Shown: in pieces, positions 49,661 through 57,255 of the stretch
Position numbering within the stretch: position 1 is the stretch's first letter
How the letters are laid out: every line of letters begins with the position of its first letter
NCBI GenBank assembly: GCA_937884995.1
Contig: CAKZZL010000036.1
Coordinates: forward strand, 62,001-126,000
Length of the DNA: 64,000 nucleotides
Reading direction: 5' to 3'
Source: an uncultured Clostridia bacterium
GTDB lineage: Bacteria > Bacillota > Clostridia > Oscillospirales > Acutalibacteraceae
The notes under the pieces: model-generated
Seen by the model: the letters and a program-made list of their open reading frames with translations, nothing else
The model's database searches: none
Told to the model about the DNA's origin: nothing
Made by a program: the position numbers and the translations under genes

Positions 49661-51017
49661 ATCTATACATCTCCATAATTTCTTCCAGATATTCATCCGG
49701 TACATTGTGTTCCGGATTATACTCTTTCAAGAGATTTTTATTTATATCGCTCGGGTCTATTTTTTCATTAAACCTTTTCAGTAACAAAGGGGCATTTGTT
49801 CTGTCTGTTTTCTGGCTTAAAAGATAAAGTGCAAGGCTCACTTGTGCCGCTGTTCCCGCACATTCAAAACTTTTTCCGTCATCTATTCCCAGAATGGTGT
49901 CAAAATCTTTTTCCATCTCTTCATCATCCAGCATATCCTTGCCTATGATCTTCACTATTTTCTCATAGTCCATGAAAGGAGAAAGCATAATGAAAACGAA
50001 AAGACATTTAGGACATTTAGCACACCATTTGTTTTCTTTGCTGCCTCTGTTACAGCTTCTGAAGATTTCATGGTATTCCTCACATTTTGAGAAATATTTT
50101 GCAATCTGAATTTCATTGAAGGGCCTTAAGATAGAGAAATATTTTATCTCATTAAGTATATTTTTTTCGATATACTTTCTAAAATCCTCCTCAAACTCAA
50201 ATGACTTTGGGTATTGAATATTTATCTTTCTGTCATTGCCGTTGGATTCGTTTGCGCTGCTTTCATTCGATAATATAATATTTTCACTTCCGGTTAAAAA
50301 GGCACAATAAAGTGACAAAAAAGCGACTATGGCAGAAAAAGGCATATGGCCATTTAAATAACCTTCGTCATTAATCTCAAGAAGAACGGGGTCTATATTG
50401 CGATAGCACCTTACGATTTTGTCGAGATTATAACCGGCTGCAATAACCGTTTCTTCTCTTGCTTTCTGGTCATTTATTGTCAGGAAAAGATTTTTATCTT
50501 TGTATTTTTTCAGCAAATCGCTTGTTACGGCAGAATCCTTCCCGCCGCCTATTGCTATGAGATTGCTGTTAGCGATATTCAGTTCAAAAAGAGGATAATC
50601 TCTGCGTGCTTTTCTGCAGACAATTTCCATAAAATCTTCCGGATAGGCAACAATATTATTTAAATAATGGAACTCACTCAGTTCCTTGAAATATAGTTTC
50701 TTCCACCATTTTATATCCCAGTTGTCAATAAATCCGCAATCAATAAATACTTTTTGTGAACATGCAGCCTTCCAATATGGCAAAAGTTCAACCATGCCCA
50801 GAGAAAAAATGATTTTCTTTGCGCAGACTGAATCAAAATCATTGACGATATTCAGGTTTTTTGTCATGACTTTAATATTCGGATGAAATTCAGGCCCGTT
50901 CTCAAGCTTAAAGCAATATTCGATATATATGCAGTCATCCTGCTTTTCTATTTTGTAATCGCTGTAAACAAAGGACGGATGCTCTTTCCTCAAGGAATCA
51001 TATGTCTTGTATTCCAT
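49644..51017 (-). CDS. murL: MurL-type UDP-MurNAc-L-Ala-L-Glu epimerase
   Basis: 457 residues from the ATG at 51017 (GGGGGT upstream). It matches the MurL family in length and in segments such as FSLGMVELLPYWKAAC (71-86) and WWKKLYFKELSEFHYLN (104-120). A PP-loop-like AIGGGKDSAV (155-164) suggests ATP use; CNRGSKENKWCAKCPKC (about 334-350) carries four cysteines. In Xanthomonas oryzae, MurL epimerises the terminal L-Glu of UDP-MurNAc-L-Ala-L-Glu to D-Glu with ATP. The 17-base overlap with murD supports this role. Confidence 0.85.
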   Translation of the reverse strand: MEYKTYDSLRKEHPSFVYSDYKIEKQDDCIYIEYCFKLENGPEFHPNIKVMTKNLNIVNDFDSVCAKKIIFSLGMVELLPYWKAACSQKVFIDCGFIDNWDIKWWKKLYFKELSEFHYLNNIVAYPEDFMEIVCRKARRDYPLFELNIANSNLIAIGGGKDSAVTSDLLKKYKDKNLFLTINDQKAREETVIAAGYNLDKIVRCYRNIDPVLLEINDEGYLNGHMPFSAIVAFLSLYCAFLTGSENIILSNESSANESNGNDRKINIQYPKSFEFEEDFRKYIEKNILNEIKYFSILRPFNEIQIAKYFSKCEEYHEIFRSCNRGSKENKWCAKCPKCLFVFIMLSPFMDYEKIVKIIGKDMLDDEEMEKDFDTILGIDDGKSFECAGTAAQVSLALYLLSQKTDRTNAPLLLKRFNEKIDPSDINKNLLKEYNPEHNVPDEYLEEIMEMYRYVADN

Positions 51018-51045
51018 AGAAACCCCCAATATATTGATTACCTTA

Positions 51046-51074
51046 ATTATACATATTAGGACGGCAAAAATCAA
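51046..51074 (-). promoter_or_regulatory. Promoter of the murL-murD-nudix-maf operon
   Basis: Minus strand TTGATT (51074-51069), 17-base spacer, TATAAT (51051-51046), 29 bases before the murL ATG. Back to back with the promoter at 51130. Confidence 0.75.
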
Positions 51075-51129
51075 TATTTTGCCTAGTATTATGCACAAAA
51101 AGAGAGGCTAAACTTTGTCATATATTTTA

Positions 51130-51158
51130 TTGAATTGTTTTTTTGCATATGATATACT
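51130..51158 (+). promoter_or_regulatory. Promoter of the EF-G-like gene
   Basis: TTGAAT (51130-51135), 17-base spacer, TATACT (51153-51158). It leaves a leader of about 75 bases with GGAAAGGA before the ATG. Confidence 0.7.
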
Positions 51159-51241
51159 TTTCTTTGTATTGTTTAATTTGAATTGTGCAGTTTGCCAAAG
51201 AGATTAAATAAATAGCATAAATATGGAAAGGAATCGGTTTT

Positions 51242-53308
51242 ATGAAGGCATATACTTCAGACAAGATCAAAAACATTGCCGTGTTAGGACACGGCGGAAA
51301 AGGAAAGACCACACTCTGTGAAGCTATGCTTTATTTAGCAGGCGCCACAGACAGACTCGGTAAAGTTGCAGACGGAAATACCGTCCTTGACTTCGATGCA
51401 GAAGAGAAGAAAAGAAAGACTTCCATTTCAACTGCCATGGCAGCTATTGAATGGGACGGATACAAGCTGAACATACTGGACACTCCAGGTCTTTTCGACT
51501 TTGAAAACAGCAAATGGGAAGCTGTAAGAGCAGCAGAGACAATTCTGGTTGTAACATCCGCTGGTTCCGGTTTGGACGTAGGAACAGAAAAAGCTGTCAA
51601 AGCAGCTATAAAAGAAGGAAAGAAGATTTTCTTTGCAATTACAAAAACAGACTCAGATCAGAGAAGCTTCTATAAGACATTTGATGCATTGAAAGAAGCT
51701 TACGGAACAAAACTCTGCCCGACAGTAGTTCCGTATATGGAAGGCAATACAGTTAAATCATATGTAAACTTCATTGACAACACTGCTTTTGCATACAATA
51801 ACGAAAAAGGTTCAAAAGTTGATATTCCTGAAGATGCAACTATATCTGATATGAAAGATATTTTCAAAGAGACTGTAGCATCTGCTGACGATGAACTCAT
51901 GGAGAAATTCTTTGAAGAACAGGATTTCACACAGGAAGAGACCATCAAAGGCTTCAAGGAAGGTATTAACCAAGGAGTTATATATCCTGTTATTGCCGTT
52001 GCAGGTCTTACAGGCGCAGCTGCAGACCAGCTTCTCAACGTCCTTGCATGGACAGCTCCTTCAGCAAAAGATGCCGCAGGTGAAACCGCTCTTGCAGAAG
52101 ATGACAGCGAAGTTGAAGTTGCATGTGATCCCGCTGCTCCTCTTGCTGCTATCTGCTTTAAGACAATCGCAGACCCCTTTGTTGGTAAGATGTCATTTTT
52201 CAAAGTAGTTTCAGGCAGACTTGCTGCTGATGTTCCTGCTTTCAATATGAGAACAGGCGACAGCGAAAAGCTTGGAAAGATTGTAACCGTTAAAGGTTCA
52301 AAGCAGGAGGATGCAAAAGAAATTCCTGCAGGCGATATCGGTGTTATCACAAAGCTTGCAAATGTTAAGACCGGCGATACACTTTGCGATCCGAAGAGAA
52401 AACTCAGTTTGAAACCTGTTTTCTCATTGAAACCTTGCCTTTCAATGGCTGTTAAAGTTCGCAAAAAAGGCGAAGATGAAAAAGCAGCTCAGGCTATAAA
52501 CAGATTAAAAGAAGAAGATCCTTCAATCTCATATGAGATGAACAAAGAGACAAAAGAACAGATCCTTTCAGGTCTCGGCGATCAGCATCTTGATGTAATC
52601 GTTTCAAAGCTTAAGGATAAGTTCGGTGTTGAAATCGATCTTGAAAATCCGAAAGTTGCTTACCGTGAGACTATCCGTTCAAGGACAGAAGTTCAAGGCA
52701 AATACAAAAAGCAATCAGGCGGACACGGACAATATGGTGATGTATGGATTCGCTTTGAACCATGTGACAGTGATGAGCTTGTATTTGCAGAAGAAGTATT
52801 CGGCGGTGCAGTTCCGAAGAACTATTTCCCTGCTGTTGAAAAAGGACTTCAGGAAAGTGTCAAGAAGGGTGTTCTTGCAGGATATCCGATGGTTGGTGTA
52901 AAGGCTACTCTTTATGATGGTTCATACCACCCGGTTGACTCCTCCGAAATGGCCTTCAAATCCGCTGCCAATGTTGCATACAAAGACGGTATTCCGAAGG
53001 CAAATCCGACAATACTTGAACCTATAGGAACACTTGTAGCCCTTATGCCTGATGACAAACTCGGAGACATCATGGGTGATGTAACAAAACGTCGTGGCCG
53101 TGTTCTCGGTATGGGACCTGCTGAAGAGCCAAAAATGCAGGAACTCACAGCTGAAGTTCCTATGGCAAACATGAATGATTTTACAACAGTTTTACGTTCC
53201 GTAACTGCAGGAAGAGGTTCCTTTACATTTGAGTTCACACGTTATGAACAAGCTCCTCAGGATGTAATCGACAAAGTTATCGAAGAGTCCAAGAAGGAAG
53301 AAGAATAA
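51242..53308 (+). CDS. EF-G-like translation GTPase (second EF-G type)
   Basis: 688 residues. Architecture of EF-G (G domain 1-270, domains II-V to 688), but the G motifs are divergent: G1 is GHGGKGKTT (16-24), G3 is DTPGL rather than DTPGH, and G4 is TKTD in place of NKXD. Loss of the G3 histidine is known in EF-G-like paralogues, and it removes the residue that positions water for GTP hydrolysis in EF-G. Not the main EF-G, which normally sits next to rpsG and tuf. This group may act in ribosome recycling or stress; function unproven. Monocistronic. Confidence 0.88.
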   Translation: MKAYTSDKIKNIAVLGHGGKGKTTLCEAMLYLAGATDRLGKVADGNTVLDFDAEEKKRKTSISTAMAAIEWDGYKLNILDTPGLFDFENSKWEAVRAAETILVVTSAGSGLDVGTEKAVKAAIKEGKKIFFAITKTDSDQRSFYKTFDALKEAYGTKLCPTVVPYMEGNTVKSYVNFIDNTAFAYNNEKGSKVDIPEDATISDMKDIFKETVASADDELMEKFFEEQDFTQEETIKGFKEGINQGVIYPVIAVAGLTGAAADQLLNVLAWTAPSAKDAAGETALAEDDSEVEVACDPAAPLAAICFKTIADPFVGKMSFFKVVSGRLAADVPAFNMRTGDSEKLGKIVTVKGSKQEDAKEIPAGDIGVITKLANVKTGDTLCDPKRKLSLKPVFSLKPCLSMAVKVRKKGEDEKAAQAINRLKEEDPSISYEMNKETKEQILSGLGDQHLDVIVSKLKDKFGVEIDLENPKVAYRETIRSRTEVQGKYKKQSGGHGQYGDVWIRFEPCDSDELVFAEEVFGGAVPKNYFPAVEKGLQESVKKGVLAGYPMVGVKATLYDGSYHPVDSSEMAFKSAANVAYKDGIPKANPTILEPIGTLVALMPDDKLGDIMGDVTKRRGRVLGMGPAEEPKMQELTAEVPMANMNDFTTVLRSVTAGRGSFTFEFTRYEQAPQDVIDKVIEESKKEEE

Positions 53309-53326
53309 TTATTTATTAACTAATCA

Positions 53327-53361
53327 GAGGCTGTCTCATCAAGGGACAGCCTCTTCATTTT
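53327..53361 (+). terminator. Terminator of the EF-G-like gene
   Basis: GAGGCTGTC (53327-53335) pairs with GGACAGCCTC (53344-53353), then TTCATTTTG. It also faces the 3' end of the small RNA on the other strand. Confidence 0.8.
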
Positions 53362-53391
53362 GCATAAGTTCAGTAAAAGAATTCCGGTTTA

Positions 53392-53500
53392 AAAGAAAAA
53401 CAGACGGTTGCGGTTCCGTCTGTCTTCCGGCCGGTCGCCCGGCCAAAGGGGTTGTTTGAGGATGGGGTATGGTACTCTTTGGTTTCCCTCCGAGTACATG
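53392..53500 (-). ncRNA. Candidate trans-acting small RNA divergent from lexA
   Basis: About 105 nt on the minus strand. Hairpin 1 is GTACTC/GAGTAC (53472-53497). It is followed by an unpaired C-rich stretch with CATACCCCATCCTC. Hairpin 2 is GGCCGG-GCGA-CCGGCC (53429-53444) with a GNRA tetraloop only on this strand. Hairpin 3 is ACAGACGG/CCGTCTGT (53400-53423) followed by TTTTTCTTTT, a textbook terminator. A TATGAT -10 at 53509-53504 would start the RNA at the first hairpin; the -35 is poor. The C-rich loop is complementary to Shine-Dalgarno sequences, as in many Gram-positive regulatory RNAs. Confidence 0.6.
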
Positions 53501-53524
53501 TATATCATAAATCACGAATGTTTC

Positions 53525-53616
53525 AGAACTGTTAATAGTTCTTGAAAAAACAGAAAAGAGTTTGTGAACAAATTTTCCGAACAAATGTTTACTTTTTGAA
53601 AATTATGTGATATAAT
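53525..53616 (+). promoter_or_regulatory. lexA promoter with LexA box and a second palindrome
   Basis: The sequence CGAACAAATGTTTA at 53578-53591 matches the Gram-positive LexA/DinR box CGAAC-N4-GTTYG at most positions. TTTACT (53588-53593), 17 bases, TATAAT (53611-53616) form the promoter, with the box touching the -35. A separate palindrome AGAACT-6-AGTTCT lies at 53525-53542, within the upstream region of the minus-strand small RNA. LexA autoregulation is expected. Confidence 0.7.
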
Positions 53617-53651
53617 CATAAGGAAATCAGATTACCAAGGGAGGATTTTTT

Positions 53652-54242
53652 ATGGGACCTATCAATGAGACCCAGCAAAAAATATATGATTTTCTTTGTG
53701 AACGTTCACAATCGGGTTACCATCCCAGTGTAAGAGAAATCGGTGCCGCAGTAGGCCTGAGTTCCACTTCATCTGTCCAGGCTTGCCTCGATGCACTTGA
53801 AAAAAAAGGTTATATAGAGAGAGACCCCTTATTAAAGCGTTCTATCAGAGTCCTGGGAAGAGCAGAAAATGTTACGAGTGTTCCTCTTATAGGTACAGTC
53901 ACTGCAGGTACCCCGATATTAGCTGTTGAACAAATCGACGGATATATCCCATATAACGGGCATATATCTCACGATAAGCCTCTCTTTGCTCTCAAAGTAA
54001 GAGGTGAAAGCATGATTAACGCAGGTATATGCGACGGTGATATCATGATTGTCGAAAAAACGCCTGTTGCTTCCAATGGCGAAATTGTTGTAGCCCTCAT
54101 TGAAGATGAAGCAACCGTTAAAAGGTTTTACAAAGAAAACGGTCATTTCAGACTTCAGCCCGAAAATGACCTTTATGAACCTATTATCGTAAATGAACTT
54201 ATGATTTTAGGCAAAGTTGTTGCTTTGTATCGTTTTTATTAA
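53652..54242 (+). CDS. lexA: LexA repressor
   Basis: 196 residues; GGGAGG upstream of the ATG. Winged-helix DNA-binding domain (about 1-70, with a recognition helix in STSSVQACLDALEKKGYI). The S24 autoprotease domain has the cleavage site Ala85-Gly86 (TVTAGTP), Ser120 in GESM and Lys157 in EATVKRF. Represses SOS genes and is self-cleaved on RecA filaments. Slightly shorter than the B. subtilis protein. Single gene with a terminator directly behind it. Confidence 0.95.
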   Translation: MGPINETQQKIYDFLCERSQSGYHPSVREIGAAVGLSSTSSVQACLDALEKKGYIERDPLLKRSIRVLGRAENVTSVPLIGTVTAGTPILAVEQIDGYIPYNGHISHDKPLFALKVRGESMINAGICDGDIMIVEKTPVASNGEIVVALIEDEATVKRFYKENGHFRLQPENDLYEPIIVNELMILGKVVALYRFY

Positions 54243-54257
54243 GAACATAGATTTAAA

Positions 54258-54291
54258 AGAAAGGTCAATTCGAAATTGGCCTTTCTTTTCT
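54258..54291. terminator. Terminator between lexA and the patatin gene (both directions)
   Basis: AGAAAGGTCAATT pairs with AATTGGCCTTTCT, three-base loop, T/A runs on both sides. Convergent genes share it. Confidence 0.78.
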
Positions 54292-55130
54292 TATTTCAAA
54301 AATTCACTTATTTTCTGAGCATCATAATACCCTTTAAGATAAAGCTGCAGGATATTCTTTCTTCTTTTTGACAAAGTCTCTACCCCGCAACATGAATCCG
54401 GCGCTATAATAAGGACCTTGCCCTCATCGGCAAGTCTTTTAATATACTCAAGATCCTCATTGTATTTGTCAACCGATGTCTGGAGTGTTTTAGCTGCTTC
54501 GGGGTATTGTTTCATTAATTTGCTTACGAGAGCATCCGGTACCCAGTGATGCTTTACATAGCTGAGTGGTCTTGTCAAAGTTACAACCACTTTGTCACAT
54601 CCGTCATCTAATGCTTTTTGTATCGGAATAGGATCAGAGAGTCCTCCGTCATAATAGTAATTATCATACAGAGGATAAGCTCTGTTAACTATCGGAATGG
54701 TACATGATATCTTAAATGCATCATACTCGTCCCTGTATATATCTTTCCCTTTGTAAAAATACTCAGCCTTACCTGTCTTTGCATTTGTTGCAACAACAAC
54801 CAAGGGTGCAGGGTTATTTTCAAATTTCTCAGCATCAATCGGATCTTCTCCGTCTTCATTGGAAAGTCCGCTGTAGATATAGTCAAGGTCAATATATGAA
54901 CCTTTTTTCGCAAAGTTATATATACTCATATATTCACGGCGGAATGTGTATTCAAGATAGAATCTCCTTGCTCTGCCTCTTTGTCCGGCCATAAATGAAG
55001 CAATATTGGCGCTTCCTGCGGAAACACCTGCGAAGTAATCAAAGTTTATATTATTGTCCGCACAATAGTCAAGTACGCCTGCTCCGTAAACAGCACGAAG
55101 GCCACCGCCGACATCTATATATCCGATCAT
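54291..55130 (-). CDS. Patatin-like phospholipase
   Basis: 279 residues from the ATG at 55130 (GGGAG upstream); the frame is open further but upstream codons are poor in conserved sequence. The oxyanion loop is DVGGGLRAVYGAGV (6-19), the nucleophile is Ser37 in GVSAGS (GXSXG), and the dyad aspartate is Asp161 in DGGLSDP. Esterase/lipase of the bacterial RssA/YjjU-like branch, acting on lipid or acyl esters inside the cell. No signal peptide. Monocistronic. Confidence 0.9.
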   Translation of the reverse strand: MIGYIDVGGGLRAVYGAGVLDYCADNNINFDYFAGVSAGSANIASFMAGQRGRARRFYLEYTFRREYMSIYNFAKKGSYIDLDYIYSGLSNEDGEDPIDAEKFENNPAPLVVVATNAKTGKAEYFYKGKDIYRDEYDAFKISCTIPIVNRAYPLYDNYYYDGGLSDPIPIQKALDDGCDKVVVTLTRPLSYVKHHWVPDALVSKLMKQYPEAAKTLQTSVDKYNEDLEYIKRLADEGKVLIIAPDSCCGVETLSKRRKNILQLYLKGYYDAQKISEFLK

Positions 55131-55195
55131 TAAATTATCACTCCCGTAAATTACGATATATTCTACCATAGCAGGGATGTCTTTGCAAGGATATT

Positions 55196-55570
55196 TAAAG
55201 TTTAAAGCGGCCTGCAAATGCAGACCGCTTAGGGTTTCATTAGAAAACAATGCTGGCTTTTTTTCTAAAATTCTCCAAGTTCATTTACCGAAGTAAAAAG
55301 AGTGTACCAGGTTCTCCCAGCCTCATCCTTCAGAATCGTTTCAAATCAACAACCTTTTTTGGGTATTTGCTTTCAGATTATTCATCATCCGCTCATCATC
55401 CGGATTAATGGTTTACTTTTCAAACAATAGACCGTTGCAACCTTAAAGCCAATGTTCGTGAACATACACTTTTTTTCAGAAAGCTAAGCGTACGAACGTC
55501 TCATCACGAAGCCATTAGAATTCGGCATCGACCCAGAAGCTTGGACATACCCGGACCCAAGCTTTCCAGT
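55196..55570 (-). ncRNA. Candidate structured non-coding RNA, about 375 nt
   Basis: A gene-free stretch of 600 bases with a promoter at 55602-55574 and no good reading frame. The predicted RNA starts near 55570 and first forms AAGCTTGG/CCAAGCTT. Later features are a GTTCACGAAC palindrome (near 55455), the direct repeat GGATGATGA twice (55382-55401), a GCTGG/CCAGC helix closing a domain that includes TTTAC-TTCG-GTAAA (near 55285-55300), and a final GC-rich hairpin AAGCGG...CCGCTT (55205-55230) followed by a weak T-rich tract. It does not show the signatures of tmRNA, RNase P RNA, SRP RNA or a T-box. A raiA-type RNA or a 6S-like RNA remain possible; I cannot identify it. Confidence 0.55.
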
Positions 55571-55573
55571 GTC

Positions 55574-55602
55574 ATTCTAACAAACTTTTTTCCATTTGTA
55601 AA
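55574..55602 (-). promoter_or_regulatory. Promoter of the structured RNA
   Basis: Minus strand TTTACA (55602-55597), 17-base spacer, TAGAAT (55579-55574). It lies 130 bases beyond the htrA stop, with only AT-rich sequence between. Confidence 0.7.
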
Positions 55603-55731
55603 TACTTTTATCAATATTTTTCATAAAATTTGTGTATTTTTTGTGGTTTTTATACTCTTTTTGGGAATGAAACGTACCAAAAATTATATTTTTTATGGCT
55701 TTCGTCTTTGATGTATATTGGCTGCTTTTTA

Positions 55732-57234
55732 TTAATTCCCGTCTGAATTACGCCCGTAATTTCTGAAGAATTCTTCAATCGGATTATAGTATTCAGTAGC
55801 CTCTTCTTCCTCAACCAGTGTATTATCACCCGTATCTTCAACAAGAGTTACCTCAACATCAAATTTCTGAATTCTCTGATTGGAATCGACTCTGCAAATT
55901 GTAAGGGTAATGGTTGAGCCTACTTTGCTGCTGTTTATATAATCCAGCAAATCATTGTAGTCATCAAGGTCATTGCCGTTATATGCGATAATCATATCAC
56001 CGCTCTTTACATCCTTGTCAATAAGGTCACTTGATTTATATATGCCGTCAATAATGATGGTGCCTGCAGGCAGGTTGTATGCCTGTACTATCAATGAATG
56101 TGCCTGGCTGTATGAAACCGGATAATACGTGATTCCGAGAATGGGACGTCCAGTGACATATCCGTTCTTTATGAGCTCATCTACAACTTCTTTAATTGTT
56201 GCCGACGGAACGGCAAAAGCCATATCTTCATATTCTGTAGACGCAATTTTTGATGAGTTCATCCCTATAACCTGACCTGATGAATTGAGTAGTGCGCCTC
56301 CGGAGTTGCCGGGGTTAACTGCGGCGGTATGCTGTATTGTAAGCACCTCATAACCTACGGGGCTGTCGACAGGTCTGCCTATTGCGGAGATCATACCGTC
56401 TGTAAATGAGCCAAAGAACTCTGTTCCTCCGGGATTTCCTATTGCATAGACCGTATCTCCAACCTCCACTTCATCGGAGTCAGCAAAAGTTGCTGCTGTA
56501 AGTCCGGTAGCAGATATGCTTAAAAGTCCTATATCGGTTTTTACATCCATACCTACCACCTTGGCGTCATATTGTGTTCCGTCAAGAAGTTGTACTTTAA
56601 TGGATATATTTGATGCGCTTATTACATGGGCACATGTGATGATATATGTTGCTGTGTTATCGCTGTTTTCACCCATGATTATGCCTGAACCCTCACCTGA
56701 GAGTGTCACACTGTTGGATGCATATGTAAGTATGCCTACGTTTGTATTTTTGATTTTGTTGTATACGCTCTTGGCAGTTATAGAATCCTCGTCGTCTGAG
56801 CTTTCAAGTATAAGCTCAGAGTCATCGGCTGTAACTGTTTTGTCAGAACTTTCCTCTGTTTTTTTATCTGTATTGCTGCTGCCTTTTGTTATCATTTTGC
56901 CTACTCCGGCAAAGATTGTTATCAAAAGTGCAATAACAACTATCAAAGCAGCTATCTTCACGCCTTTTTTCTTATTCTTCGGCTGCTTTCTCGGTGCCGG
57001 AGGAACAGGAGCATATTGATATGGGTTGTAGTAATTATTATTCGGATTGTTCTGATAATATCCGTTTTGCGGATTTTGAACAGGGTTTGTAAACTGTGGC
57101 TGCGCATAAGGCGGCTGAGTCTGATTTTGGTTTGTTTGTGTATTTACATTCGGTGTCTGCTGAGGTTCTTGCTGGCCGGGTATTTGTCCGTCACTTTTGT
57201 TTTCAAAATTATTGTTTTCAAAATCTTCGTTCAT
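55732..57234 (-). CDS. htrA: HtrA/DegP-like membrane-anchored serine protease with PDZ domain
   Basis: 500 residues. The N terminus is Asn/Gln/Pro-rich and cytoplasmic (1-90), followed by one membrane helix (about 92-112). The S1C protease domain (about 155-355) has the triad His203 (TCAHVI), Asp234 (VKTDIGLL) and Ser311 (GNSGGALL). A single PDZ domain (about 370-470) is followed by a Glu-rich tail. Degrades or refolds damaged exported proteins outside the membrane. It lies 21 bases behind a two-component system, the arrangement seen with envelope-stress regulators. Confidence 0.94.
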   Translation of the reverse strand: MNEDFENNNFENKSDGQIPGQQEPQQTPNVNTQTNQNQTQPPYAQPQFTNPVQNPQNGYYQNNPNNNYYNPYQYAPVPPAPRKQPKNKKKGVKIAALIVVIALLITIFAGVGKMITKGSSNTDKKTEESSDKTVTADDSELILESSDDEDSITAKSVYNKIKNTNVGILTYASNSVTLSGEGSGIIMGENSDNTATYIITCAHVISASNISIKVQLLDGTQYDAKVVGMDVKTDIGLLSISATGLTAATFADSDEVEVGDTVYAIGNPGGTEFFGSFTDGMISAIGRPVDSPVGYEVLTIQHTAAVNPGNSGGALLNSSGQVIGMNSSKIASTEYEDMAFAVPSATIKEVVDELIKNGYVTGRPILGITYYPVSYSQAHSLIVQAYNLPAGTIIIDGIYKSSDLIDKDVKSGDMIIAYNGNDLDDYNDLLDYINSSKVGSTITLTICRVDSNQRIQKFDVEVTLVEDTGDNTLVEEEEATEYYNPIEEFFRNYGRNSDGN

Positions 57235-57255
57235 CTATATAACCTCCTGATGATA

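Noticed and set aside
53339..53584. An 81-codon minus-strand reading frame across the lexA upstream region
   Set aside because: It runs through three stable hairpins and a terminator, has no ribosome site and a composition unlike the neighbours; the small-RNA explanation fits better.
55196..55570. tmRNA, RNase P RNA or SRP RNA
   Set aside because: No tag reading frame, CCA-type acceptor end, or conserved core sequences of these RNAs were found on either strand.
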